64,000 nt of DNA from Bacteroides intestinalis DSM 17393 (GCF_000172175.1 NZ_ABJL02000008.1:1674001-1738000), one strand, 5' to 3'; numbered from the stretch's first letter, positions 52,643 through 61,644 are shown. Notes: generated by a model from the sequence alone, not told the origin. Translations and numbers: made by a program.

Positions 52643-54726
52643 AATCTCACCAAATGATACACCGTCCCCCTATTTGACTTTTTACAAGGAATATCCAATT
52701 TCTTCAGCGAACGGCCGAAGTGCCCTATTTTGCTGACCGACAGTTTATCGCGGGTTTTCTGCTGTAGATAATTGAATATCTCCATTGCGGTCAGCCATTC
52801 CCCTTCCCGTTCTTCTTCCGCCACCCGGAAATAGCAGTGGAAAAGCTGTTCGAGCGGACTGATCTGTTCAAAATCCCGGTTGGTTTCTTTCAGGATAGCT
52901 TCGTCCTCATCATTCAACCAGTAGCGCTCACCTTTATAAATGGCATCCATGGCTTGAGCATACAATTGCTTGTAGTTGATGGTGACATTCGTATCAATAG
53001 GTGCAGTCACTTCGATACAGATAAAACGGCGGCTACCACTGGGATCGGTAAGCAGTTCCATCTGATTACTGGTACCGATAAACGAAGCATAACGGCGCAC
53101 CTCCTGAATGGTAGAACCGTAGGGTTTCCGCAAATTTGCCACAGGTTTCTGCAAAAGATGTTTCAGAAAGCCCTGCTGATTGGAGCTAATCTGATCAAAC
53201 TCATCCAGATTCACCAACAGAAAACGTCCCAGATAACGCTCCGCATCCTGTTTGCTCTTAAAATCAAGACTATCCGTATATCCGAAACGCAGTTCAGGTG
53301 GCAAAATAATGCGACAATAGGTAGATTTACGATACCCCTGCGCACCGACCAATAATGGCGACGTACTGTTTCCGTGCTGGCGATCAAGCCCACGCCAATG
53401 TGCCACCATACTGAGAAACCAGCGGTAGAACAGCTCCCTCCAATGCGGATTATTGCATGGCACAAGATTGGCAAGTGCCCGGATGCGGTCTTTTCCGTCC
53501 CAATGCCCCACATTACAAAGGTATTCTTCAACAGGATTGTACAAAGACACATACTCTGATGTCAAATAACGCTCCACGTCACGGTCCCAGGCACGAATCC
53601 CCTCTTTCAGGGCATTAATCGCCACCGTATTGCGTACCCTCCGATCCACCGGTCTGAAATAGAAATGAATGGAATCACGCTGACGATATTCCAAATCGTT
53701 CAACACCGTGTTATAACGAAACTCATAGCGCCGTTCCATAAACTCTTCCAGACGCAGAGCGGTATCCTGCTCCGGAGTCAAAATAGTTTTAGAGCCAAAG
53801 TCCTTAGACTCTTGGTAAATATTATGAACCATGGTACGTACCGTTTGCTCCTCTGCCTGTGCATAATAATGAATGATCGTCTGCCTCACAACTTCCTCTT
53901 CCGGTATGCCCGCCTTATAGCAATACTCCGCAAGGCGGACAAGCAACGGTTGGAGATTATCTCCCCGTCGCCAGTTCTCCATATCCCGGAGCGCCTTATC
54001 GAGGGCAGTTTCAAAAAGCATGGTGAAGGTCTGCGACGTTTCAAACCCAGGTTCCAGCCTCAGCAACGGATTTTTCTCAGCCAACTGCCGTTGCCGGAAG
54101 GTCTGTTCGCCGGGCATGGAGAATGGCTGTTCCAGACAGAAAGGTACCGCATGAGGATTGTATCCGGGATGTTCATCAAGCGTCATCCGGCAGCTTTGCA
54201 TCAGTGAAGGCTCTTTCAAGGCAATGGGAAACGGGAACAACGGCTGATAACAACTCACCGCCAAGCGATAGGCATGGGCATGAAACAATGCGGCTTCCTG
54301 TTCACGCTTCGGTAAGCTTCCATCCGGTAAGGCGAAACATACCCATATCTTCACACTCCTTCCACTGGAACCGCAAAAAGCAGCAAACGTTTGAGGAAGC
54401 AGCATCGCCTGACGTTTCACCAGTTCAGCTTCCGCCAATCCAGCTAGCTTCTTCACTTCAAGCTGAACCAGACCATTGTATTGTTTCATTCTTCGCCCTC
54501 TGTCTTTAGTGCGGGCATACTCCACGGCAGGATAGATACGTGGAAGTTTGTCAATATAGGCAAATGTGGAACCAGTACCTTCCAACTGAGGCATAACAGT
54601 TCGTAACCCGGTTACGTACCCATCTCTGTTTTCCGTTTTCATCTTCTCCATCAGCACATCGGCATCATAAATGGTCATCATCTCTCTGCCTGTATCTTTG
54701 TCATGTCTTATTGAAGTGATTTTCAT
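52639..54726 (-). CDS. VapE/VirE-type primase-helicase protein
   Basis: The 695-residue protein has an N-terminal VirE/BT4734-like region (about 40-200; TFAAFCGSSGRSVKIWVCF) and a C-terminal VapE P-loop domain. Walker A is GAQGYRKST (461-469), Walker B LLVNLDEFD (about 503-511), and a sensor-like GTSNQMELLTDPSGSRRF follows. VapE-like proteins act in replication of mobile elements and phage satellites; in Bacteroides they also occur as isolated chromosomal genes beside an HU-like gene, as here. It overlaps the regulator gene downstream by 4 bp. Confidence 0.85.
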   Translation of the reverse strand: MKITSIRHDKDTGREMMTIYDADVLMEKMKTENRDGYVTGLRTVMPQLEGTGSTFAYIDKLPRIYPAVEYARTKDRGRRMKQYNGLVQLEVKKLAGLAEAELVKRQAMLLPQTFAAFCGSSGRSVKIWVCFALPDGSLPKREQEAALFHAHAYRLAVSCYQPLFPFPIALKEPSLMQSCRMTLDEHPGYNPHAVPFCLEQPFSMPGEQTFRQRQLAEKNPLLRLEPGFETSQTFTMLFETALDKALRDMENWRRGDNLQPLLVRLAEYCYKAGIPEEEVVRQTIIHYYAQAEEQTVRTMVHNIYQESKDFGSKTILTPEQDTALRLEEFMERRYEFRYNTVLNDLEYRQRDSIHFYFRPVDRRVRNTVAINALKEGIRAWDRDVERYLTSEYVSLYNPVEEYLCNVGHWDGKDRIRALANLVPCNNPHWRELFYRWFLSMVAHWRGLDRQHGNSTSPLLVGAQGYRKSTYCRIILPPELRFGYTDSLDFKSKQDAERYLGRFLLVNLDEFDQISSNQQGFLKHLLQKPVANLRKPYGSTIQEVRRYASFIGTSNQMELLTDPSGSRRFICIEVTAPIDTNVTINYKQLYAQAMDAIYKGERYWLNDEDEAILKETNRDFEQISPLEQLFHCYFRVAEEEREGEWLTAMEIFNYLQQKTRDKLSVSKIGHFGRSLKKLDIPCKKSNRGTVYHLVRL

Positions 54727-54779
54727 ATCATTATCTGTTATGAATTTTATTTATATAGTATAATTCCTTTAAGGAGTTA

Positions 54780-54810
54780 CAAAGATACTGTTCCTAAAAG
54801 CGAAAGTCAA
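54780..54810 (-). promoter_or_regulatory. Predicted promoter of the VapE-like gene
   Basis: Minus-strand -7 TATCTTTG (54780-54787) and a -33 TTG in CTTGACTTTCGC (54808-54810) are separated by 20 bp. The divergent promoter at 54911-54941 has a near-identical -33 context (CTTGACTTTTCC). Confidence 0.65.
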
Positions 54811-54910
54811 GTATTTGAGCATATTATTCTGCATTTATTTCAAAAAAGTTCAGCCCATCCATTTGACAGCAAAAGCTTCAATAATAATTGAGAAATAAAC
54901 AGGGAATCAC

Positions 54911-54941
54911 TTGACTTTTCCCTGCTTATTTTGTATCTTTG
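54911..54941 (+). promoter_or_regulatory. Predicted promoter of the HU-like gene
   Basis: The -33 TTG (54911-54913) and -7 TATCTTTG (54934-54941) are 20 bp apart. Transcription would begin near 54948, leaving a leader of about 195 bases that holds the four palindromes. Confidence 0.65.
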
Positions 54942-54959
54942 TAGTAAGTCCTATTGGGT

Positions 54960-55041
54960 GTTAACCTTGGTTAACAGGCTTGTCAACCTTGGCTAACAAG
55001 CCGATCAACCAACGTTGACAGACCTGTTAACCAAGGTTGAC
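54960..55041. repeat. Four 16-bp palindromes with exact 22-bp period
   Basis: Units at 54960, 54982, 55004 and 55026 read GTTAACCTTGGTTAAC, GTCAACCTTGGCTAAC, ATCAACCAACGTTGAC and GTTAACCAAGGTTGAC, each followed by a 6-base spacer except the last. Each is two inverted 7-mers (consensus GTTAACC/GGTTAAC) around a 2-base centre. The first two have TT centres and the last two AA, so the whole array is also roughly self-complementary. Located in the leader of the HU-like gene, it is either a cooperative operator array or an RNA hairpin array. Confidence 0.85.
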
Positions 55042-55141
55042 ATCCAATCATACCTAAGAGTAAACGGGATGTTCCTTAGGAGGAAACAGAATAGTCCCTA
55101 ATGTAAAACAAATTAATACCTTATAATTAAAACAAGCAACT

Positions 55142-55777
55142 ATGGCAATCTTATTTGAATGGTACGAAAACCCGGTGGCTCCCAACCAGCCACAAGAAGA
55201 AACGAAACTTCATGCACGCATCACGCTGAATGGAAAAACAGGAACCGACAGGTTACGACGCAAAATCCAGGAACGTTGTTCACTGACGGAAACAGATGTG
55301 TCCGCCGTGCTCGACGCCCTGTCTCATGCAATGGGTGAAGAACTGGCAGAGGGCAGGCAGGTACATCTGGATGGTATCGGTTACTTCCACCCTACCCTCA
55401 CCTGCACGGAAGAAATAAAAGAAGATACAAAACGGAAGAATACGAAAGTAAGGCTGAAAGGCATCAAATTCCGGGCGGATCAGGATCTGAGGAGTGAAAT
55501 CGGAAATGTGAAACTGAAGAATATAAAACACAATGGACACTCCAACAAATTATCGGACGAAGAAATAGACCGCCGACTGACCGTCTACTTCAGTCAGCAC
55601 CACATGATGACAAGAAGTGATTTCCAAAGGGTATGCGGCATGATGAAATCGACTGCAATGGGGCATATCCGCCGTTTACGCGGGGAAGGAAAGCTAAAAA
55701 ACATCGGATTACAGAACCAACCGATATATGCGCCAAATGTGGGGTATTACGGTATAACAGAAGAAGTTATGATGTAA
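55142..55777 (+). CDS. HU-like DNA-binding protein with C-terminal HTH
   Basis: The 211-residue protein has an HU/IHF-like N-terminal domain (about 25-120; TEDVSAVLDALSHAMGEELAEG-type helix, VHLDGIGYFHPTL) and an extra C-terminal domain (about 135-205) that looks like a winged HTH (MTRSDFQRVCGMMKSTAMGH, RRLRGEGKLKN). Fusions of this type accompany VapE-like genes in Bacteroides; a nucleoid-associated or regulatory role is an inference. The four upstream palindromes are candidate self-regulation sites. Confidence 0.85.
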   Translation: MAILFEWYENPVAPNQPQEETKLHARITLNGKTGTDRLRRKIQERCSLTETDVSAVLDALSHAMGEELAEGRQVHLDGIGYFHPTLTCTEEIKEDTKRKNTKVRLKGIKFRADQDLRSEIGNVKLKNIKHNGHSNKLSDEEIDRRLTVYFSQHHMMTRSDFQRVCGMMKSTAMGHIRRLRGEGKLKNIGLQNQPIYAPNVGYYGITEEVMM

Positions 55778-55783
55778 AAATGT

Positions 55784-55830
55784 AAAAATCCGGCGTGAGA
55801 GTAAGCGGTTTACCCTCACGCCGGATTTTT
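55784..55830 (+). terminator. Terminator of the HU-like gene
   Basis: A perfect 16-bp stem, AAAAATCCGGCGTGAG (55784-55799) with 55815-55830, ends in a T-run, directly after the stop codon. Confidence 0.92.
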
Positions 55831-56263
55831 ACTCTCACCCACACTTAATACCCTAATTATCAATAAGATATTTTAACAGTGAGGGTAGTGAGAGTAACCT
55901 GAACCAACTTTTTATTGAAATCTGAGCAATCATTAAATTATTGTTAATTACCCTTTCATACATCGAACCATGTTTCAAAGATTATGTTGTTATAAATGAA
56001 CAGCAACCTTAATTATGAATTTAAAATAATGAATTATGAAGAAGAAAATTAAATTTTTAAAGAAAGAATCGCTGTTATGTTAATGAACGGGATTCGAGAA
56101 AGAGTAGATTATATGATTAAACTAACTTTAAACTTAACAAAGATCAAAGCAAACAAGAAATCTGCAACCTAACCCTCCCGCTTTATTCCTGAAAAGAGCA
56201 AACAAATAAACTACTTCAGGGCATATTATATTTTATTGTATCAACTATTAATGCATTTCAATT
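55831..56263. other. Region upstream of ompA-like gene: inverted repeat and micro-ORFs
   Basis: About 430 bp without a proper gene. TTACTCTCAC (55829-55838) is matched in reverse complement by GTGAGAGTAA (55888-55897). Three overlapping micro-ORFs follow: 55996-56052 (18 codons), 56036-56083 (15 codons, MKKKIKFLKKESLLC), and 56083-56172 (29 codons), the last two joined by TAATG. They are most likely chance, but the joint is noted. No promoter was confirmed here. Confidence 0.4.
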
Positions 56264-57394
56264 ATGAAAAAATCAATTATTTTATCAGCATTTGTTTTAG
56301 CAGCATTGACTGCAAATGCCCAGACTACCGTACAAGGCAGCAAATTCACAGACAATTGGTCTATAGAACTAAAAACCGGTATTATAACTCCTGTAAGCCA
56401 CAGCGCTTTCTTCAAGAATGCCCGCCCGGCTTTGGGAATTGAGTTTACGAAGCAACTGACCCCCGTTTTCGGACTGGGAGTTCAAGGCATGGGATATATA
56501 AACACCTCGAACAGTAAGACAGCTTTTGATGCTTCAGACCTTAGCTTATTGGGTAAAGTCAACCTGATGAACCTGTTCGCAGGCTATACAGGTACTCCCC
56601 GGATATTTGAAGTAGAAGCCGTAGCCGGTGCAGGATGGCTGCACTACTATATGAATGGTTCCGGAGATATGAACTCCTGGTCCAGTCGTTTCGGAATGAA
56701 TTTCAACTTCAACCTCGGAGAAGCTAAAGCTTGGACGATAGGAGTCAAACCGGCATTGGTATATGATATGCAAGGCGACTACAACCGTAGCCGATTCAAT
56801 GTGAACAATGCCGCCTTTGAACTAACAGCAGGTGTAGCTTACCACTTTGGTGGTAGCAACGGAAGCCATCACTTTACTTTGGCTAAACTCTATGATCCAG
56901 CCGAGATAAGCGACCTGAACAATTCTATCAATAATCTTCGCTCACAAGTGAACGAGAAAAACGGTCAGATCAATGTCGACGCACAGAAGATCAGCGCATT
57001 GCAACAAGAAGTCAACAATTTACAGAACCGGGCAGTTCCTGTTGAAACAATAGTGGAAACCAGCCGTATTCCGGAATCCATTGTTACTTTCAGGCAAGGT
57101 AAATCTACAGTCGATGCCTCTCAGTTGCCAAATGTGGAACGTGTGGCTTCTTACATGAAGAAACACGCAAATACAACAGTAGTGATTAAGGGATACGCTT
57201 CACCGGAAGGTAGTGCCGAAGTCAACGCAAGAATAGCTAAAGCGCGTGCTGAAGCAGTAAAGACAATCTTGGTGAATAAGTATAAAATCAACCCGTCACG
57301 TATTACTGCCGAAGGTCAGGGAGTGGGTGACATGTTCACAGAACCGGATTGGAACCGGGTTAGTATCTGTTCTATTATTGAAGATGCCAAATAA
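56264..57394 (+). CDS. OmpA-family outer membrane protein
   Basis: The 376-residue protein has a signal peptide (1-20, ending LTANAQ), an eight-strand-type beta-barrel region (about 25-205), a coiled-coil linker (about 220-265; EISDLNNSINNLRSQVNEKN) and a C-terminal OmpA peptidoglycan-binding domain (about 275-376; VIKGYASPEGS, ARIAKARAEAV, ITAEGQGVGD). It likely anchors the outer membrane to the cell wall. A strong terminator follows. Confidence 0.95.
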   Translation: MKKSIILSAFVLAALTANAQTTVQGSKFTDNWSIELKTGIITPVSHSAFFKNARPALGIEFTKQLTPVFGLGVQGMGYINTSNSKTAFDASDLSLLGKVNLMNLFAGYTGTPRIFEVEAVAGAGWLHYYMNGSGDMNSWSSRFGMNFNFNLGEAKAWTIGVKPALVYDMQGDYNRSRFNVNNAAFELTAGVAYHFGGSNGSHHFTLAKLYDPAEISDLNNSINNLRSQVNEKNGQINVDAQKISALQQEVNNLQNRAVPVETIVETSRIPESIVTFRQGKSTVDASQLPNVERVASYMKKHANTTVVIKGYASPEGSAEVNARIAKARAEAVKTILVNKYKINPSRITAEGQGVGDMFTEPDWNRVSICSIIEDAK

Positions 57395-57402
57395 ACAAAA
57401 TT

Positions 57403-57447
57403 AAAAATGGCCTACTTGTGCTTAAGCATAGGTAGGCCATTTTTTTA
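57403..57447. terminator. Bidirectional terminator between ompA-like and SagB-like genes
   Basis: AAAAATGGCCTAC (57403-57415) pairs with GTAGGCCATTTTT (57432-57444), with A- and T-runs on both sides. Confidence 0.92.
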
Positions 57448-57452
57448 TTCCA

Positions 57453-58088
57453 TTATTTAAAGTATCCTACAGGATGATTCAACATAGGAATCTGACTATC
57501 TTTCAGTTTCAATACTTTCTTCAACTGAGTGGCATCCATCGAACCTCGCGGCACTGTAGCCAATTTGGCATTAGCACAGAATAAAGAGATATTCTGCGAA
57601 ACGATACCAACATCTATAGCTCCAACCACCTGATTTTGTGGTTTCTGAGCATCGCCAAAGAGGGAAACATCACTGACCAGTACCAAAGATGCCGGAGCCG
57701 CTTTTACAAAAGTCTGACCACCTGCAACAGCATCGCGGTGATCTCCTTCAGAAACCAGATTTAACTGATGATTTTTCGCATCGTACACATAGCTCCCTTC
57801 GGGTAATATCACGTATACATCTACATCCTGCTTATTCAAAGCCGATGGAGCTGTCCGCTTTCTAGACTCCGGACGATTGATTCCGTTAGCAGCCCACAAT
57901 AAATCCGACAAGTCAGCAAGGCTCAATGCTTTCGAAGCATATTCACGTGTAGACTGACGCTCAGACAATGCTTTCATTACCGTACCGGCACGATTCAAAT
58001 TGGGCTTTGGTAACTTAACTACCTTATCAGCAGCAGAAGCAGCCACTGAAAGCACTAAACAAACTAACAATAGTTGTACTTTTCTCAT
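57453..58088 (-). CDS. Exported SagB/nitroreductase-like flavoprotein
   Basis: The 211-residue protein has a signal peptide (about 1-19, ending VAASAAD), unusual for a nitroreductase fold. The mature part shows FMN-binding segments (ERQSTREYASKALSLADL, SALNKQDVDVYVILPEG, GAIDVGIVSQNISLFCA) typical of the SagB/ThcOx family. The reaction is unknown. A -7 box TATATTTG lies at 58116-58123, just upstream. Confidence 0.8.
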   Translation of the reverse strand: MRKVQLLLVCLVLSVAASAADKVVKLPKPNLNRAGTVMKALSERQSTREYASKALSLADLSDLLWAANGINRPESRKRTAPSALNKQDVDVYVILPEGSYVYDAKNHQLNLVSEGDHRDAVAGGQTFVKAAPASLVLVSDVSLFGDAQKPQNQVVGAIDVGIVSQNISLFCANAKLATVPRGSMDATQLKKVLKLKDSQIPMLNHPVGYFK

Positions 58089-58115
58089 AACTGTGGTATT
58101 TTAAAAGTTAAGAGG

Positions 58116-58123
58116 CAAATATA
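58116..58123 (-). promoter_or_regulatory. Predicted promoter of the SagB-like gene, -7 TATATTTG
   Basis: Perfect TAnnTTTG on the minus strand, 28 bp upstream of the ATG. Confidence 0.45.
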
Positions 58124-58186
58124 CAAAAAAGGAATGAATTTTCATTTTTTAAGTATTATAGTATTCTCTTTTAGATAGGCTTTAAA

Positions 58187-58714
58187 TTACTTACTAATAA
58201 AATCCTGTGGATGTTTCTTAACAAATTGTGACATCAATACAAAAAGACGGCCTCCATTATTCAACTCATAATATTCATTATCAAATTCTGTCAGAGGATT
58301 ATCCTCATAACTTTTACTAAAATTTTCCGATGTACCGTCATCAAACTTTTCTAATTCTGGTTTTATTGTCTCGTAACAAGCATTAGCTCGTCTCATAAGA
58401 CTGGAGAAGTCAATAGCTCCAATCAATTCCAAAGCCTTTTCAACTTCATACCGATCCTCACCCGACGGATTGAAATAGTATTGATTAAATCCTCCGTTAC
58501 AAACTTCTCCATCCAATTCATAAATAAGAGAGAAAGCCTTTCGTGAATCGCTAAACCAAACTTCATCGCTAAGCAAGCTCCACATAATTTTAGTATATAG
58601 CTCATCTTCAGGAGTTGCATCTATCAACTCTTGAGTAATAGGCTCATAATCTTCAGAAATACCTTTACCAATATTTTTTTTTAAACCAAGTAAATTCAAG
58701 AACCAAGTAAGCAT
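58187..58714 (-). CDS. DUF4375 domain protein
   Basis: The 175-residue protein has a short N-terminal hydrophobic start (MLTWFLNLLGLKK) and a DUF4375 (DMP19-like) domain with the diagnostic NGGFNQYYFN motif and acidic surface helices (YETIKPELEKFDDG). DUF4375 members are small cytoplasmic proteins with no settled activity. No paired gene is evident. Confidence 0.8.
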   Translation of the reverse strand: MLTWFLNLLGLKKNIGKGISEDYEPITQELIDATPEDELYTKIMWSLLSDEVWFSDSRKAFSLIYELDGEVCNGGFNQYYFNPSGEDRYEVEKALELIGAIDFSSLMRRANACYETIKPELEKFDDGTSENFSKSYEDNPLTEFDNEYYELNNGGRLFVLMSQFVKKHPQDFISK

Positions 58715-58785
58715 AATAATATAATTTAAGATATAGTCAAAATTAACTCATTCAAATTCACTCTTTTCGGAAAAGACCGAAAGCA

Positions 58786-59721
58786 TCAGGACAATGCTCC
58801 GCAAGATATAGACTTAGCGATTTCTTCCATATGTGTATCATCCGTTCCGCAACAGCCGCCAAATATCCTAAAATCATATTCTGATTTCAATTTCATCATA
58901 CCTTCAGCCAAGTCGGCAGGAGAAGAAGATTGCAGATCAGCGGAACCGTCCAGTTCACTATAAGACAATGCGGAAGTGTTGGCCTGAATACCGATGAACC
59001 GTGTTCGGACAGTATCGGTTTGGTTGAAGTTGTGTGCAAGAGCTTCATAGACGATGCAGGGATGTACACAGTTTGTCATATAGCACGCCGGTTTGCGAGA
59101 TACATTATCGTCAATAAACCGGATAGCATAGTCGATGGTATGCCCATCAATAAGTTTCCCGTCTTTTTGGATGGTAAAACTAATGATATAGGGGATTCCG
59201 GTATCGGACATGGCCCTCGCCATACCCGCTGCTTCAGTCAGCACAGGCATAATTCCTGTATACAGGAAATCTGCTTTCGCAAGTTTAAATAGTTGCGACT
59301 GCCAATGATGAAAGTCGTAAGCTTCCTCAATATTTAGAGCACCGACACCTGTATAAGCATCTCCTTTACACCCCATCAGACCGCCAATATACATTTCAAT
59401 ATTTGATGTTTCCTTTATCTTACGGAGGAACCTGACATTATCCTCAATAATAGCCTCATCATATCCGGCCTGAATAACTTGCTGCTTATTGGCCCGTCTG
59501 GTCGGAGTGGTAGCTAAAAACGGTAGATTGTATTTTCCAGCAATCCCCATGTAGCCCCGCCAAAGAGTTTCCAATGCCACCCGCCCCTGTTGACTATAAA
59601 TCAAATCAGCCATAGCTACACTGCCATTGATGGTGAGGCCATACTCACGCTTCAATCGTTCTCCCAATGCCCCTTCCATCAGAACTGAAGAATGAGAGGC
59701 TATGCAAGTTTCAAAATCCAT
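58786..59721 (-). CDS. Homocysteine S-methyltransferase-like enzyme
   Basis: The 311-residue TIM barrel has the zinc-cysteine signatures of this family: TNCVHP around residue 216 and the paired FGGCCGT near the end, plus VLMEGALGERL at the N-terminus. Family members transfer methyl groups from S-methylmethionine or similar to homocysteine. The precise donor is not visible. A -7 box TAACTTTG lies upstream at 59770-59777. Confidence 0.85.
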   Translation of the reverse strand: MDFETCIASHSSVLMEGALGERLKREYGLTINGSVAMADLIYSQQGRVALETLWRGYMGIAGKYNLPFLATTPTRRANKQQVIQAGYDEAIIEDNVRFLRKIKETSNIEMYIGGLMGCKGDAYTGVGALNIEEAYDFHHWQSQLFKLAKADFLYTGIMPVLTEAAGMARAMSDTGIPYIISFTIQKDGKLIDGHTIDYAIRFIDDNVSRKPACYMTNCVHPCIVYEALAHNFNQTDTVRTRFIGIQANTSALSYSELDGSADLQSSSPADLAEGMMKLKSEYDFRIFGGCCGTDDTHMEEIAKSISCGALS

Positions 59722-59769
59722 ACAAGTCGGTTTTATATATTACTCGCAGGTATGTGATACCTGTTGCCG

Positions 59770-59777
59770 CAAAGTTA
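59770..59777 (-). promoter_or_regulatory. Predicted promoter of the methyltransferase-like gene, -7 TAACTTTG
   Basis: Perfect TAnnTTTG on the minus strand, 49 bp upstream of the ATG. Confidence 0.45.
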
Positions 59778-59811
59778 CAGAATCCGTACTAACTTTAATG
59801 ATTTGAGTTGA

Positions 59812-60708
59812 TTAGTTTTGTGACAATCTATATTCGCTGGGAGATATCCCTACCAGTTTTCTAAACAGGTTGCTGAAATATTGTACGCTTGGATAGCCCA
59901 ATTTTTCAGCAACCGAACTTACCGTATAACCTTTACCTAATAGCATCTCTTTAGCGACTTCCAGCCTTTTCAACTGGAAGTATTCATCCAGATTCTTCCC
60001 CGTTTCAAACTTCAATAAATCACTGAAATAACGGGAAGATAAATGAAGTATATCTGCGCAGTATTTTGTAGAGGGTAATACACCATTTTTCAATCGTCCG
60101 GACTGGATATAGTCATCCAACGCAATATCCATCTTGTTCAATATCGCCTTATTGACTTCATTCCGAGTGATAAACTGACGGTCATAGAAACGGGAACAAT
60201 AATCCAACAGGAGTTCTATATATCTTGAAATCAAGGTCTTGCTATGACAGTCTATTGCATGTTGCAGTTCCTTCTCAATATTGTACATACATTCAATTGC
60301 TTTATCCTTTTCGCGCAAGGAAAGGTGCAACGCTTCATTCAGATGATAAGAAAAGAAAGAGTAATTCTTAATGTTCCGCCCCAATGAAGTGCTGCAAAGC
60401 AAGTCGGGATGAAAAGCCAACAACCAGCCCTTTCGGGGAAATGCCTTTCCTTCGTTGATATTGATGGATTGTCCCGGAGTCAGGAAAATCATTGTTGCAT
60501 TGGAATAGTCGTAATACTTACGCCCGTAGATGAAATCTTCACCTTCGCATTCCAACAGTAAGATGGTGTAGAAATCGAACTTGATAGTACGCTGCATCAC
60601 ATTAGCTTTAGATAAGTCAATGGCGCTCACTAACGGGTGTAAGGTCTTATTTCCCAAACAGCAATTGCACTGGTGTACAGTCTCTATGTTCAATATATCC
60701 TTTTTCAA
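59812..60708 (-). CDS. AraC-family regulator, second of a duplicated pair
   Basis: The 298-residue protein starts at TTG (complement at 60706-60708), since no ATG exists upstream in frame. It overlaps the previous gene stop by 4 bases. An N-terminal cupin-like domain carries FDFYTILLLECEGEDF and FLTPGQSINI; the C-terminal HTH has LHLSSRYFSDLLKFETGKN and GYPSVQYFSNLFRKLVGISP. It is clearly similar to its neighbour along the full length (shared LHPLVS and YERQFITR/YDRQFITR blocks), indicating tandem duplication. Confidence 0.88.
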   Translation of the reverse strand: MKKDILNIETVHQCNCCLGNKTLHPLVSAIDLSKANVMQRTIKFDFYTILLLECEGEDFIYGRKYYDYSNATMIFLTPGQSININEGKAFPRKGWLLAFHPDLLCSTSLGRNIKNYSFFSYHLNEALHLSLREKDKAIECMYNIEKELQHAIDCHSKTLISRYIELLLDYCSRFYDRQFITRNEVNKAILNKMDIALDDYIQSGRLKNGVLPSTKYCADILHLSSRYFSDLLKFETGKNLDEYFQLKRLEVAKEMLLGKGYTVSSVAEKLGYPSVQYFSNLFRKLVGISPSEYRLSQN

Positions 60709-61619
60709 AACTGTACATTTTGCAGTCTATATTCATTGGGCGTACAGCCGACACGTTTTTTGAACAGGCGGCTGAGATGTTGCGGATATTGAAATCCCAA
60801 GGTGTAAGCAATTTCACTGATTGTCTCGTCCGTTTCAACGATATGTTCTTTAGCCAGTTCGATCACTTTCATCTGAATATGCTCCTGAGGCGTCATACCA
60901 GTTTCTTTCTTAATCATGTCACCGAAATAATTGGGCGAGAGATAGATTTTATCCGCAAAGTATTTCACGGACGGCAAGCCATCCTGCACAGGAAGATTAC
61001 TTCTGAAATATTCATCCAGAAGTTGCTCAAACTTGGTAAGAGAGTCTTTATTGGCGCCGCTCCGGGTGATGAACTGGCGTTCATAGAACCGCATACAGTA
61101 ATTGAGCAGAAGCTCGATATTCATAGCAATCAATGCTTTACTATGCTTATCGATAGGATGCTCCAGCTCGATACTGATCTTTTTCAGGCAATCCATCACA
61201 GTTTCTTTTTCCTGATCGGACAGGTGCAAAGCCTCGCTTACTGAATAAGAGAAGAAAGTATAATCCTTTATTGTCTTTCCGAGGGAGGTTCCGCGAATCA
61301 GGTCAGAATGAAAGAGGACACCATACACTTCTTGCTGCACTACATCATTCAGCATCTCTACTCCGGTAGTCTGACCGGGAGCAAAGCAAACGATGGTTCC
61401 TTCCTGATAGTCATAATGCTGGCGACCATACTTGATATCACAGTTCTTAGCTCCTTTCAGAAAGAGTGCATAAAAGCCATAAGTCATTTGGATATGATTG
61501 ACTGATTTGGTTGCTTTGGTAAGATCCACCACACTCACCAGAGGATGCAGGGTTTCCAATCCGTAGAGACTGTTATAGTGATCTACATTATCTAATTTTA
61601 TAACTCTATCCATATTCAT
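60705..61619 (-). CDS. AraC-family regulator, first of a duplicated pair
   Basis: I chose 61619 (304 residues) because a perfect -7 box lies upstream inside the longer open frame; the ATG at 61613 is also possible. N-terminal cupin part TYGFYALFLKGAKNCDI and CFAPGQTTGV; C-terminal HTH with IYLSPNYFGDMIKKETGMTP and FQYPQHLSRLFKKRVGCTP. It is divergent from the MFS exporter gene and probably controls it. Confidence 0.9.
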   Translation of the reverse strand: MNMDRVIKLDNVDHYNSLYGLETLHPLVSVVDLTKATKSVNHIQMTYGFYALFLKGAKNCDIKYGRQHYDYQEGTIVCFAPGQTTGVEMLNDVVQQEVYGVLFHSDLIRGTSLGKTIKDYTFFSYSVSEALHLSDQEKETVMDCLKKISIELEHPIDKHSKALIAMNIELLLNYCMRFYERQFITRSGANKDSLTKFEQLLDEYFRSNLPVQDGLPSVKYFADKIYLSPNYFGDMIKKETGMTPQEHIQMKVIELAKEHIVETDETISEIAYTLGFQYPQHLSRLFKKRVGCTPNEYRLQNVQF

Positions 61620-61636
61620 AAGTATTTGAACTGCAA

Positions 61637-61644
61637 CAAAGATA
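61637..61644 (-). promoter_or_regulatory. Predicted promoter of the AraC pair, -7 TATCTTTG
   Basis: Perfect TAnnTTTG on the minus strand, 18 bp upstream of the chosen start; it rules out the longer start at 61673. Confidence 0.5.

Noticed and set aside
54960..55041. Could the 22-bp repeats be a small CRISPR array?
   Set aside because: Spacing leaves only 6-base gaps, not spacers, and no cas gene is near.
52639..55777. VapE and HU-like genes as part of a prophage or satellite
   Set aside because: No structural, integrase or lysis genes are present; this gene pair also occurs alone in Bacteroides.
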